From: Frankiaceae bacterium
GTDB taxonomy: Bacteria; Actinomycetota; Actinomycetes; JAFAQI01
Length of the DNA: 9,068 nt
NCBI GenBank assembly: GCA_030840545.1
Contig: JAVEEH010000081.1
Location: 1 to 9,068 of the forward strand
Reading direction: 5' to 3'
Shown here: positions 1-6,413 of the stretch, in pieces
Layout: every line of letters starts with the position of its first letter
How positions within the stretch are numbered: position 1 is the first letter of the stretch
Program-made: the position numbers and the translations under genes
The notes under the pieces: model-generated
What the model was told of the DNA's origin: nothing
Seen by the model: the letters and a program-made list of their open reading frames with translations, nothing else
Database searches by the model: none

Positions 1-314
1 GGCCGATCGTCGTCGAGGGCGGGGACTGGTCCTACGTGGCCCTGCGCCGGGCCGACCTGGTCGGCCTCGACCTGTCCGGCGTGCGGCTCGCGGAGGCCGA
101 TCTCACCGAGGCGGACCTGACGCGGGCTGTGCTGCGCGACTGCGACCTCGACCACGCGCGACTCGACAAGGCGGTGCTGACGGGTGCGGACCTGCGAGGT
201 GCGGTGCTCACCGGGGTGCGGCTGGCCGAGCTGCGGCTCGACGGCACGGTGATCGACCCGGACCAGGCGATCCTGCTAGCCGCAGCCCACGGTGCTGTCG
301 TGGAGCCGGGCTGA
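1..314 (+). CDS. Pentapeptide-repeat protein, C-terminal part
   Basis: The reading frame is open at the left edge (first full codon at base 3) and ends at TGA 312-314, so only the last 103 residues are visible. GTG at 36 is an unlikely start, because the codons before it (reading PIVVEGGDWSY) already look like coding sequence. The visible part is a run of about 14 five-residue units of the A(D/N)LXX type (RADLV, EADLT, TGADL, TGVRL), which in this family fold into a right-handed quadrilateral beta-helix. It closes with DPDQAILLAAAHGAVV, a tail common in actinobacterial members. Some relatives mimic DNA and protect gyrase, but most have no known role and nothing here points to one. There is no membrane segment. 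The gene converges on the next one with 4 bp between stop codons. Family is certain; function is unknown. Confidence 0.85.
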   Translation, partial: PIVVEGGDWSYVALRRADLVGLDLSGVRLAEADLTEADLTRAVLRDCDLDHARLDKAVLTGADLRGAVLTGVRLAELRLDGTVIDPDQAILLAAAHGAVVEPG

Positions 315-318
315 CCGC

Positions 319-783
319 TCACGCTCCCGGCGACGGACCGCTCGTTGCGCAGGGCCGGCGGCGCAGCTCGGCGACGTAGTCGTCGGGGGCGCCGGCCTTC
401 TCGGCCGCGTCGGCCATCAGCCCGAGGTAGCGCGCTGACGGCAGGCCGCCTTCGTAGCCGTCGAGCACGTAGAGCCAGGCCAGCTCGTTGCCCTGCAGCG
501 TCTGCACGCGCAGGCGGATCTTGCGATAGAGGCCGGTGTCGGCCCCTTCCCACTGGTCGAGCGTGTCCTCGTCCTGGGTCGGCACGTCGTAGACCATCAC
601 GAACACCTGGCTGCCCACGTCCTCGACCAGGGTCGCCACCGCGCCCTCCCAGCCCAGGTCCTCGCCGCCGAAGGTCAGCCGCCAGCCGACCAGCCAGCCG
701 GAGCCGCGCGAGGGCGAGTGCGGACACCGCTCGCGCATCTGCTCCGCGTCGAGGTTGGTCCCGTACGCGGCGTAGAGAGCCAC
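319..783 (-). CDS. Gamma-glutamylcyclotransferase-like (AIG2/GGCT fold) protein
   Basis: A 154-residue cytoplasmic protein of the gamma-glutamylcyclotransferase/AIG2-like family, whose studied members release 5-oxoproline from gamma-glutamyl-amine substrates. YAAYGTN (residues 4-10) matches the family's substrate-binding YGSN-type loop. Glu79 in DQWEGADTGLYRK sits where the catalytic acid lies. The stretch AWLYVLDGYEGGLPSARYL (102-120) is strongly conserved in actinobacterial homologues. I chose GTG at 783 because it begins the protein at the usual MALYAAYGTN, and because a TACTCT -10 element lies exactly 6 bases before it, as expected for a leaderless mRNA. A GTG at 816 would add 11 residues unlike the family. 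It is divergent from lpdA, an arrangement I recall from other actinomycetes. The substrate is not known. Confidence 0.85.
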   Translation of the reverse strand: MALYAAYGTNLDAEQMRERCPHSPSRGSGWLVGWRLTFGGEDLGWEGAVATLVEDVGSQVFVMVYDVPTQDEDTLDQWEGADTGLYRKIRLRVQTLQGNELAWLYVLDGYEGGLPSARYLGLMADAAEKAGAPDDYVAELRRRPCATSGPSPGA

Positions 784-789
784 GGCGGC

Positions 790-795
790 AGAGTA
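790..795 (-). promoter_or_regulatory. Probable -10 element of a leaderless promoter for the GGCT-like gene
   Basis: On the minus strand TACTCT fits the actinobacterial TANNNT -10 consensus. It is followed by 6 bases (GCCGCC) and then the GTG start at 783, which places transcription start on or next to the start codon. No good Shine-Dalgarno sequence precedes this GTG. No clear -35 hexamer is seen 16-19 bases upstream. Confidence 0.5.
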
Positions 796-835
796 TCCAG
801 GCCGATCAGGGGACACTGCACGTATGACTCGCTTC

Positions 836-844
836 GGGTGGGGG
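836..844 (+). promoter_or_regulatory. Candidate ribosome binding site of lpdA
   Basis: The G-rich GGGTGGGGG ends 5 bases before GTG 850 and is the best Shine-Dalgarno-like stretch near any in-frame start. It supports 850 over the in-frame GTG at 838, which would lie inside it. The match to AGGAGG is imperfect. Confidence 0.4.
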
Positions 845-849
845 CGCCG

Positions 850-2244
850 GTGACCCGCATTGCCATTCTCGGCGGCGGCCCGGGCGGCTACGAGGCTGCG
901 CTGGTCGCGGCCCAGCTGGGCGCCGAGGTGCTCATCGTCGATCGGGACGGACTCGGCGGCGCCTGCGTGCTCACGGACTGCGTGCCGTCCAAGACGCTGA
1001 TCGCGACGAGCGAGTCGATGACCACGTTCGCGTCCAGCGAGCCGCTGGGCGTCCGGCTGGTGTCCGGAGCCCGCGCCGACGACGAAGTCACCGTCGACCT
1101 GCCCGTCGTCAACGCCCGGGTGAAGGCGTTGGCGCTGGCGCAGTCACTGGACATCGCCCGCCGCCTCGCTCGGGAAGGGGTCGAGGTTGTCAGCGGAGCG
1201 GGCCGCCTCGTCGGCCCGAACCGCCTCGTCGTACGCACCGAGGAGGGTGAAGAGGGCTACGGCGCCGATGTCGTGCTGATCGCCACCGGAGCCCGGCCAC
1301 GGGTGCTCGCCGGCGCGGAGCCGGACGGTGAGCGGATCCTGACCTGGCAACAGCTCTATGACCTGCCTGCGCTCCCGGAGCATCTGGTGGTCGTCGGGTC
1401 CGGGGTGACCGGCGCGGAGTTCGCGTCCGCCTACCAGGCGCTCGGCAGCGCGGTCACGTTGGTGTCCAGCCGGGACCGGGTGATGCCGAGCGAGGACGCC
1501 GACGCCGCGCTCCTGCTGGAGGACGTGTTCACCCGGCGGGGGATGCGGATCCTCAAGCGGTCGCGCGCGGCCGGCGTCGGCCGGACGGGGGACGGCGTCG
1601 TCGTGAAGCTGGACGACGGGGGGACTGTCGAGGGCAGCCACTGTCTGGTTGCCGTCGGCTCCGTGCCCAACACGGTCGGGCTCGGGCTCGAGAACGTCGG
1701 CGTCGTGACCGACGACGCGGGTTATGTGAAGGTCGATGGTGTGTCGCGCACATCGGTGCCTGGCATCTATGCCGCGGGCGACTGCACCGGGGTGCTGCTG
1801 CTCGCGTCGGTCGCGGCCATGCAGGGCCGCATCGCGATGTGGCACGCGCTCGGCGATGCCGTGCGCCCGATGCGGCTCTCGCACGTCGCTGCCAACGTCT
1901 TCACGGATCCCGAGATCGCGACCGTCGGCCTGGGGCAGGCGGCGGTCGCCACCGACCGCGGTGGGGTGCAGGAGGTGAAGCTGCCGCTCGCGACCAACGC
2001 GCGCGCCAAGATGCAGGGTGTCGTCGACGGCTTCGTGAAGCTCTACTGCCGGCCCGGCACCGGGACCGTGCTCGGCGGCGTCGTCGTGGCGCCGCGAGCC
2101 AGCGAGCTGATCCTGCCCGTGTCACTCGCCGTGGAGAACAACCTCACCGTCGACCAGCTGGCCCACACCTTCACGATCTATCCGTCGATCAGCGGCAGCA
2201 TCACCGAGGCCGCTCGCCAGCTCCACCTCGCCGCCAACGCCTAA
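850..2244 (+). CDS. lpdA: NAD(P)H-quinone dehydrogenase, flavoprotein disulfide reductase family (LpdA)
   Basis: A 464-residue cytoplasmic FAD enzyme that resembles Mycobacterium tuberculosis LpdA (Rv3303c) along its whole length. That enzyme is described as an NAD(P)H-dependent quinone reductase rather than a lipoamide dehydrogenase. Visible elements are the FAD-binding GGGPGG (residues 8-13), CVLTDC (39-44) followed by VPSK, ATGARP (145-150), the NAD(P)-binding GSGVTGAE (183-190), the second FAD motif GIYAAGDCTG (305-314) and the dimerisation domain from about 345. The closing motif IYPSISGSITE has Tyr444 where lipoamide dehydrogenases have the catalytic His, which argues against lipoamide dehydrogenase activity. 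Unlike my recollection of the mycobacterial protein, both cysteines of the redox pair (39 and 44) are present. GTG 850 gives the family start MTRIAILGGG. Longer starts add unrelated residues antisense to the neighbouring gene. Confidence 0.9.
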   Translation: MTRIAILGGGPGGYEAALVAAQLGAEVLIVDRDGLGGACVLTDCVPSKTLIATSESMTTFASSEPLGVRLVSGARADDEVTVDLPVVNARVKALALAQSLDIARRLAREGVEVVSGAGRLVGPNRLVVRTEEGEEGYGADVVLIATGARPRVLAGAEPDGERILTWQQLYDLPALPEHLVVVGSGVTGAEFASAYQALGSAVTLVSSRDRVMPSEDADAALLLEDVFTRRGMRILKRSRAAGVGRTGDGVVVKLDDGGTVEGSHCLVAVGSVPNTVGLGLENVGVVTDDAGYVKVDGVSRTSVPGIYAAGDCTGVLLLASVAAMQGRIAMWHALGDAVRPMRLSHVAANVFTDPEIATVGLGQAAVATDRGGVQEVKLPLATNARAKMQGVVDGFVKLYCRPGTGTVLGGVVVAPRASELILPVSLAVENNLTVDQLAHTFTIYPSISGSITEAARQLHLAANA

Positions 2245-2305
2245 CTCCGCCGCGTCCCCGCCCGCACCCACGCCCGCTCCCACTTCGGAGCCGCTGCGAC
2301 CACGA

Positions 2306-2325
2306 CACGCCGGAAATCGGGCGTG
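2306..2325 (+). terminator. Hairpin in the convergent gap, candidate bidirectional terminator
   Basis: CACGCC (2306-2311) and GGCGTG (2320-2325) are perfect inverted complements. One further pair across a single bulged G leaves a GAAAT loop. The hairpin lies 61 bases after the lpdA stop and 61 before the stop of the converging minus-strand gene, so it could serve both. There is no T-run on either side. A weaker 5-bp inverted repeat, CCTCC/GGAGG, lies at 2341-2355. Nothing else was found in the 142 bp gap. Confidence 0.35.
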
Positions 2326-2386
2326 ATCATGGTCGGGGCGCCTCCGAGGTGGAGGGGGTGAGCTGGTGCAGGCGGAGCGGGGCGGG

Positions 2387-3334
2387 CTAGCGGAGGTAGC
2401 CGGAGTCGGCGAGGAAGGCGCGCAGCGCCGAGATGTAGGCGGCGCCGTGCGGCCAGTAGCTGCCGAGACCGGGCGGCACCGTCAGCCGGTGCTCGGCGTC
2501 GAGCCGGGCCAGCCGGCTGGACACGAGCGCGTCGTGGCCCAGCAGCTCCTGGTCGGCGGCCCAGCAGGCGAGGAAACCCAACCCGAAGTCGCTCTGGTCG
2601 AACAACCGCGCCCAATGGCGGGCGTCCCGGCGGAGCAGCCGCGCATGTCCACGGGTGACGTCGGCCTGCTTCCCGTTGCGGACAGTCAGAACGCGCAGCG
2701 GTGAACCGGAGTCGGCGTAGTCGGCGAACCTGGCCAGGAAGCGGCCGTCGCCGGTCACGATCAGCGGCCGCCCGCCGACCAGCCCGAGACGGACCGGAGC
2801 GGCGCCGTCCTGCAGGCCGGCGTCGGAACCGACACCCCGCCCGTAGGTGTAGAGGATCGTGCAGCACTGGTTGAAGGCGCTGGTGAGCGCGACAACCGCG
2901 ACCGGCGCGGCGCCGTCCTGGAACCGGGCCAGGCACACGCTGAACGAGCGGGCGTGATGGCGGACATCGGCCACGAGCACACCGCGCCCCGGGGTGCCGG
3001 ATACAGGCTTGAGCGTGGTCCGCCAGGCCGGCGCGCCCGGGGACCGCAGCGTCAGGTGCGGGCGGAGCAGCCTGGGGATGCCGAGGTAGCCATGGCCGGA
3101 CGTGCCGCTGAGGGTGGCCGTGGTCGCACCGAGCGAGGCGGTCACGTCAACGGCCTTTGCCGCGGTCGTCGGCAGCCGCTGCGCGCTGCAGCCGAGCGCG
3201 GCCGCGCCGTTCGCTGCGCTGGCTGGACCGGCCGGCTGGGCGGCTTGGACGGGCGTCGACGAGGCGGTCAGGAGCAGGGACGCCGAGGCGACGAGTGCAG
3301 CGGTGCAGGCGCGTGCGTTCACATCGCACATCAT
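2387..3334 (-). CDS. Secreted protein of unknown function
   Basis: A 315-residue protein with a clear Sec-type signal peptide: a short n-region (MMCDVNAR), a hydrophobic core ACTAALVASASLLLTASS (9-26) and a likely cut after VQA at residue 31. The mature part is about 284 residues with five cysteines (49, 134, 157, 158, 257), so disulfides are possible outside the cell. Two similar segments, QDGAAPV at 139-145 and 176-182, and the stretch DGRFLARFADY...VLTVRNGKQADVTRG (196-229) resemble beta-rich surface proteins that read out small repeats. The C-terminal third (240-315) looks helical and is rich in Trp, Leu and Ala. I do not recognise a named family or catalytic motif. ATG 3334 is preferred over ATG 3331 and GTG 3322. 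A longer frame to 3457 has no signal-peptide logic and overlaps accA. No Shine-Dalgarno sequence is visible. Confidence 0.75.
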   Translation of the reverse strand: MMCDVNARACTAALVASASLLLTASSTPVQAAQPAGPASAANGAAALGCSAQRLPTTAAKAVDVTASLGATTATLSGTSGHGYLGIPRLLRPHLTLRSPGAPAWRTTLKPVSGTPGRGVLVADVRHHARSFSVCLARFQDGAAPVAVVALTSAFNQCCTILYTYGRGVGSDAGLQDGAAPVRLGLVGGRPLIVTGDGRFLARFADYADSGSPLRVLTVRNGKQADVTRGHARLLRRDARHWARLFDQSDFGLGFLACWAADQELLGHDALVSSRLARLDAEHRLTVPPGLGSYWPHGAAYISALRAFLADSGYLR

Positions 3335-3350
3335 GCGTGGGTTTCGGTCG

Positions 3351-3369
3351 AAAAAGGGGCGAATCGCCC
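3351..3369 (-). terminator. Hairpin plus T-run, candidate intrinsic terminator of the carboxylase gene
   Basis: On the minus strand GGGCGA-T-TCGCCC (complement of 3369-3357) is a perfect inverted repeat, followed by C and five T (3355-3351). It begins 41 bases after the carboxylase stop and ends 16 bases before the ATG of the secreted-protein gene. The stem is short (5-6 bp) but GC-only at its base, and T-runs are otherwise rare in this window. It could equally be an operator for the gene downstream. Confidence 0.5.
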
Positions 3370-3410
3370 TAGTCCCTTTGGATGGTTTTTCGTGGCCCGT
3401 TCCGCCGCAG

Positions 3411-5156
3411 TCAGTCGGTGATCCGGCAGATGGCGGCACCGGACTGCACGGCGCCACCGACCTCCGCGGTGAGCCCCGTCACGAGGCCGGTCTTGTGCGC
3501 CGTGATCGGCTGCTCCATCTTCATCGCCTCGACCACGATGACGAGATCGCCGGCCTCGACGTGCTGCCCCTCCTCGACCGCGACCTTGACGATCGTGCCC
3601 TGCATGGGCGCGGTGAGTGTGTCGCCGGAGGCGGCCGCGGCCGGGCCGCCGCCCCGACCGCGCCGCGGTGGCTTCGTGCCTCGGGTCGGTGAGGTGGCGG
3701 AGCCGAGCCCGGCCGGAAGCACGACCTCGAGCCGGCGACCGTCGACCTCGACGGTGATGCGGTCACGATCGGCCGGCACCGGCCCCTCGGCCCGGTCGCC
3801 GTCGTACGGCGGGATCTCGCCGGTGAACTCCGTCTCGATCCAGCGCGTGTGCACCGCGAAAGGCTCCGAGGTGAACGCGGGATCCTCGAGCACCGCCCGG
3901 TGGAACGGCAGCAGCGTCGGCATGCCGCCGACCTCGAACTCCGCGAGCGCCCGTCGGGACCGTTCGATCGCCTGGCGTCGCGAGGAGCCGGTGACAATGA
4001 GCTTGGCCAACAGGGAGTCGAACGCACCGGGCACCGTGTCGCCCTCGACATAACCGGCGTCGACACGTACGCCGGGCCCGGTCGGCAGTCGCCAGGCGGT
4101 TACCCGACCGGGCGCCGGAAGGAAGTTGCGGCCGGCGTCCTCGGCGTTGATCCGGAACTCGATCGAGTGCCCGCGCGGCGCCGGGTCAGAACCTTTGAGT
4201 CGCTGGCCGTCGGCGATCGCGAACTGCGCACGCACGAGGTCGACGCCGCTCGTCTCCTCGGTGACCGGATGCTCGACCTGGAGCCTGGTGTTGACCTCGA
4301 GGAACGAGACGGTGCCGTCCTGGCCGATGAGGAACTCGCAGGTGCCCGCCCCGACATAGCCCGCGGCACGGGCGATCGCCTTCGACGACGTGTAGAGGCG
4401 CTGCAGCTGCTCCTCGGTCAGGAACGGCGCCGGGCCCTCCTCGACGACCTTCTGGTGGCGGCGCTGCAGCGAGCAGTCGCGGGTGCCCACCACGACGACC
4501 TCACCCTGGCCGTCGGCCAGGATCTGGGTCTCGACGTGCCTCGGCCGATCGAGGTAGCGCTCGACGAAGCACTCACCGCGGCCGAACGCAGCCGTTGCCT
4601 CGCGCACCGCGCTCTCGAACATCTCGGGGATCTCCTCGCGGGTCCGCGCGACCTTGAGCCCGCGTCCCCCACCGCCGAACGCCGCCTTGATCGCGACCGG
4701 CAGGCCGTGCTCGTCGGCGAACGCCAGCACTCCGTCGACGTCGGCGACCGGGTCGGCGGTGCCGGGCGTCAGTGGCGCCCCCACGTCGTGCGCGATGTGT
4801 CGAGCCTTCACCTTGTCGCCCAGCGCCTCGATCGCGCTCGGCGGCGGCCCGATCCAGGTCAGTCCGGCTTCGATCACCGCGCTCGCGAAGCCCGCGTTCT
4901 CGGCCAGGAAGCCGTAGCCGGGGTGCACCGCATCGGCACCCGCGCGCCGGGCGACCGCGATCAGCTTGGCGATGTCGAGGTAGGTCTCGGCCGGCGTCGA
5001 CCCGCCGAGGGCGTAGGCCTCGTCCGCGAGTCGTGCGTGCAGCGCGTCGAGGTCCGGGTCGGCATAGACGGCGACGCTCGCCAGCCCCTCGTCCCGGCAG
5101 CCGCGGAGCACCCGGACGGCGATCTCGCCGCGGTTGGCGATGAGGACCTTGCGCAC
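3411..5156 (-). CDS. accA: Acetyl/propionyl-CoA carboxylase alpha subunit (biotin carboxylase + biotin carrier)
   Basis: A 581-residue biotin-dependent acyl-CoA carboxylase alpha subunit. It carboxylates its own biotin with ATP and bicarbonate; a separate beta subunit (AccD/PccB, not in this window) passes the carboxyl group to acetyl- or propionyl-CoA for fatty acid or methylmalonyl-CoA synthesis. Domains in order: biotin carboxylase N-domain (KVLIANRGEIAVR, 3-15), ATP-grasp with glycine-rich loop FGGGGRG (160-166), active-site EVNTRLQVEHPVTE (287-300), C-domain to about 445, a low-complexity Arg/Gly/Pro/Ala linker (485-510) and the biotinyl domain from 512. The biotin-accepting lysine is Lys546 in EAMKM, 35 residues before the C-terminus as usual. 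Length matches actinobacterial AccA2/AccA3. GTG 5156 gives the standard MRKVLIANRG start, with a TAGAGT -10 six bases upstream. Acyl-CoA preference cannot be read from this subunit. Confidence 0.95.
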   Translation of the reverse strand: MRKVLIANRGEIAVRVLRGCRDEGLASVAVYADPDLDALHARLADEAYALGGSTPAETYLDIAKLIAVARRAGADAVHPGYGFLAENAGFASAVIEAGLTWIGPPPSAIEALGDKVKARHIAHDVGAPLTPGTADPVADVDGVLAFADEHGLPVAIKAAFGGGGRGLKVARTREEIPEMFESAVREATAAFGRGECFVERYLDRPRHVETQILADGQGEVVVVGTRDCSLQRRHQKVVEEGPAPFLTEEQLQRLYTSSKAIARAAGYVGAGTCEFLIGQDGTVSFLEVNTRLQVEHPVTEETSGVDLVRAQFAIADGQRLKGSDPAPRGHSIEFRINAEDAGRNFLPAPGRVTAWRLPTGPGVRVDAGYVEGDTVPGAFDSLLAKLIVTGSSRRQAIERSRRALAEFEVGGMPTLLPFHRAVLEDPAFTSEPFAVHTRWIETEFTGEIPPYDGDRAEGPVPADRDRITVEVDGRRLEVVLPAGLGSATSPTRGTKPPRRGRGGGPAAAASGDTLTAPMQGTIVKVAVEEGQHVEAGDLVIVVEAMKMEQPITAHKTGLVTGLTAEVGGAVQSGAAICRITD

Positions 5157-5162
5157 GCCCGC

Positions 5163-5168
5163 ACTCTA
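5163..5168 (-). promoter_or_regulatory. Probable -10 element of a leaderless promoter for accA
   Basis: The minus strand reads TAGAGT, then 6 bases (GCGGGC), then the GTG start at 5156. This TANNNT element has the same spacing as the one before the GGCT-like gene. No Shine-Dalgarno sequence precedes the start and no convincing -35 box is visible. The element lies in the 33 bp between two divergent starts. Confidence 0.5.
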
Positions 5169-5189
5169 CGGGGGTGCAATGCTCGCCCC

Positions 5190-6413
5190 GTGGCTGAGAC
5201 AACCGAGGCTGCGCCGACCCCGCCGCCGGCGTTCGCGAACTACCAGAACGAGATCTACCTGTCCGGTCTCGCCGACCAGGTGCCGGACCTTCCGTGCGAG
5301 CCGGGCCGGCTCGAGGACCTGGCCCGGGAGCGCTTCGCCCCCGAGCCGTTCGGCTATGTCGCCGGCAGCGCCGGCACCGAGGGAACGGCCCGGGCCAACC
5401 GCGCGGCCTTCGACCGGTGGCGCATCGTGCCGCGGTTCCTCCGAGACGTGTCCGAGCGCGACCTGTCGACCACGATCCTCGGCACCCCGTTCCCGGCGCC
5501 GGTCGCTCTAGCGCCGGTCGGAGTGCAGGGGATCGTCCACCCCGAGGCCGAGCTCGCGGTGGCCCGGGCGGCGGCCGGTCTGCGGCTGCCGATGGTGCTC
5601 TCGACCGTGTCGTCCTACCGGTTGGAGGAGGTCGCCGAGGTCGGTGGCGACTCGCCGCGGTGGTTCCAGCTCTACTGGCCCCGGGACCACGACGTCGCCG
5701 CCTCCTTGATCGCCCGCGCCAAAGCCGCCGGGTTCGCCGCACTGGTGGTCACCCTCGACACGTTCGTCCTCGCCTGGCGGCCGCGCGACCTGGCACATGC
5801 CTATCTGCCGTTCCTGCACCGGATGGGCCTGGCCAACTACGAGTCCGACCCGGCGTTCCTCGCCGGCCTCGCCAAGTCGCCGGACGAGGATCCAGGCTCG
5901 GCGGTGCTCCACTGGCTGTCGATGTTCGGCGACCCGACGAAGACGTGGGACGACCTGGTGTGGCTGCGCGAGCAGTGGGACGGACCCATCCTGCTCAAAG
6001 GGGTGCTGCACCCCGACGACGCGCGCAGGGCGGCGGATGCCGGCATCGACGGCGTCGTCGTCAGCAACCACGGCGGCCGCCAGATCGACGGTGAGATCGC
6101 GTCGCTCGACGCGCTGCCCGCGGTTGTCGAGGCCGTGGGAGACCGCATGACCGTGCTGCTGGACTCGGGTGTCCGCACGGGAAGCGACGTCATCAAGGCC
6201 CTCGCTCTCGGCGCGAAGGCCGTGCTCATCGGCCGCCCGTATGTCTACGGGTTGGGCCTCGGCGGAGAGGACGGCGTACGGCACGTCCTGCGCAGCCTGC
6301 TCGCCGAGCTGGACCTGTCGATGGCCTTGGCGGGGTGCCGCCGGCCGGGCGACATCGGGCCCGAAGTGCTGCGCCGGGCTGACGACTTGGGTGTCGTACC
6401 CTCCTCGTCGTGA
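5190..6413 (+). CDS. FMN-dependent alpha-hydroxy-acid oxidase, lactate 2-monooxygenase-like
   Basis: A 407-residue cytoplasmic TIM-barrel flavoprotein of the L-2-hydroxyacid oxidase family. Best resemblance is to lactate 2-monooxygenase, which turns L-lactate and O2 into acetate, CO2 and water. Family residues present: Tyr56 in FGYVAGSAGTE, APVGVQGIVHPEAE (108-121), QLYWPRD (160-166), VTLDTFVLAWRPRDL (187-201), Lys270 in LLKGVLHPDDARR, the catalytic His294 and Arg297 in SNHGGRQ, the FMN phosphate site DSGVRTG (325-331) and GRPYVYG (348-354). The insert between WRPRDL and the Lys270 strand (WRPRDLAHAYLPFLHRMGLANYE) is typical of the monooxygenase branch rather than of membrane lactate dehydrogenases. 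GTG 5190 is the start; the same frame is open far upstream, but that part is antisense to accA. The true substrate could be another 2-hydroxyacid. Confidence 0.85.
   Translation: MAETTEAAPTPPPAFANYQNEIYLSGLADQVPDLPCEPGRLEDLARERFAPEPFGYVAGSAGTEGTARANRAAFDRWRIVPRFLRDVSERDLSTTILGTPFPAPVALAPVGVQGIVHPEAELAVARAAAGLRLPMVLSTVSSYRLEEVAEVGGDSPRWFQLYWPRDHDVAASLIARAKAAGFAALVVTLDTFVLAWRPRDLAHAYLPFLHRMGLANYESDPAFLAGLAKSPDEDPGSAVLHWLSMFGDPTKTWDDLVWLREQWDGPILLKGVLHPDDARRAADAGIDGVVVSNHGGRQIDGEIASLDALPAVVEAVGDRMTVLLDSGVRTGSDVIKALALGAKAVLIGRPYVYGLGLGGEDGVRHVLRSLLAELDLSMALAGCRRPGDIGPEVLRRADDLGVVPSSS
6397..6402 (+). promoter_or_regulatory. Possible internal -10 element for the glycosyltransferase gene
   Basis: TACCCT, inside the last codons of the monooxygenase gene, fits TANNNT and is followed by 7 bases and then GTG 6410. 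This is the layout of a leaderless start, and no Shine-Dalgarno sequence precedes this GTG. No clear -35 is visible. Coupled translation through the GTGA overlap is the alternative. Confidence 0.35.

Noticed and set aside
718..849. N-terminal extension of lpdA by 44 residues
   Set aside because: It overlaps the GGCT-like gene in antisense and does not resemble the family. GTG 850 gives the canonical FAD-binding start with a ribosome binding site.
2320..2345. TGATCA-centred motif in the lpdA convergent gap as a dispersed intergenic repeat
   Set aside because: It recalls repeats in some actinobacterial genomes, but only one copy is in the window, so repetition cannot be shown.
3124..3334. Ala/Thr-rich N-terminal region of the secreted protein as a lipoprotein signal
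   Set aside because: There is no L-X-G/A-C lipobox at the signal end. The first mature cysteine (ALGCS, residue 49) lies about 18 residues past the likely cut after VQA, so it is a Sec-type rather than lipoprotein signal.
3361..3382. Half of a DosR/DevR-type box (GGGACTA on the minus strand) before the secreted-protein gene
   Set aside because: Only one half of the 20-bp palindrome matches; the other half is replaced by the GGGCGA dyad. One half-site is too weak to call.
3849..5189. Long plus-strand open frame continuous with the monooxygenase gene, apparently an 854-residue protein
   Set aside because: The first 447 codons lie antisense to accA, which is an unmistakable conserved gene. Their translation is Arg/Asp/Gly-rich without any motif. 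The open frame is a side effect of high GC, and the real protein starts at GTG 5190.
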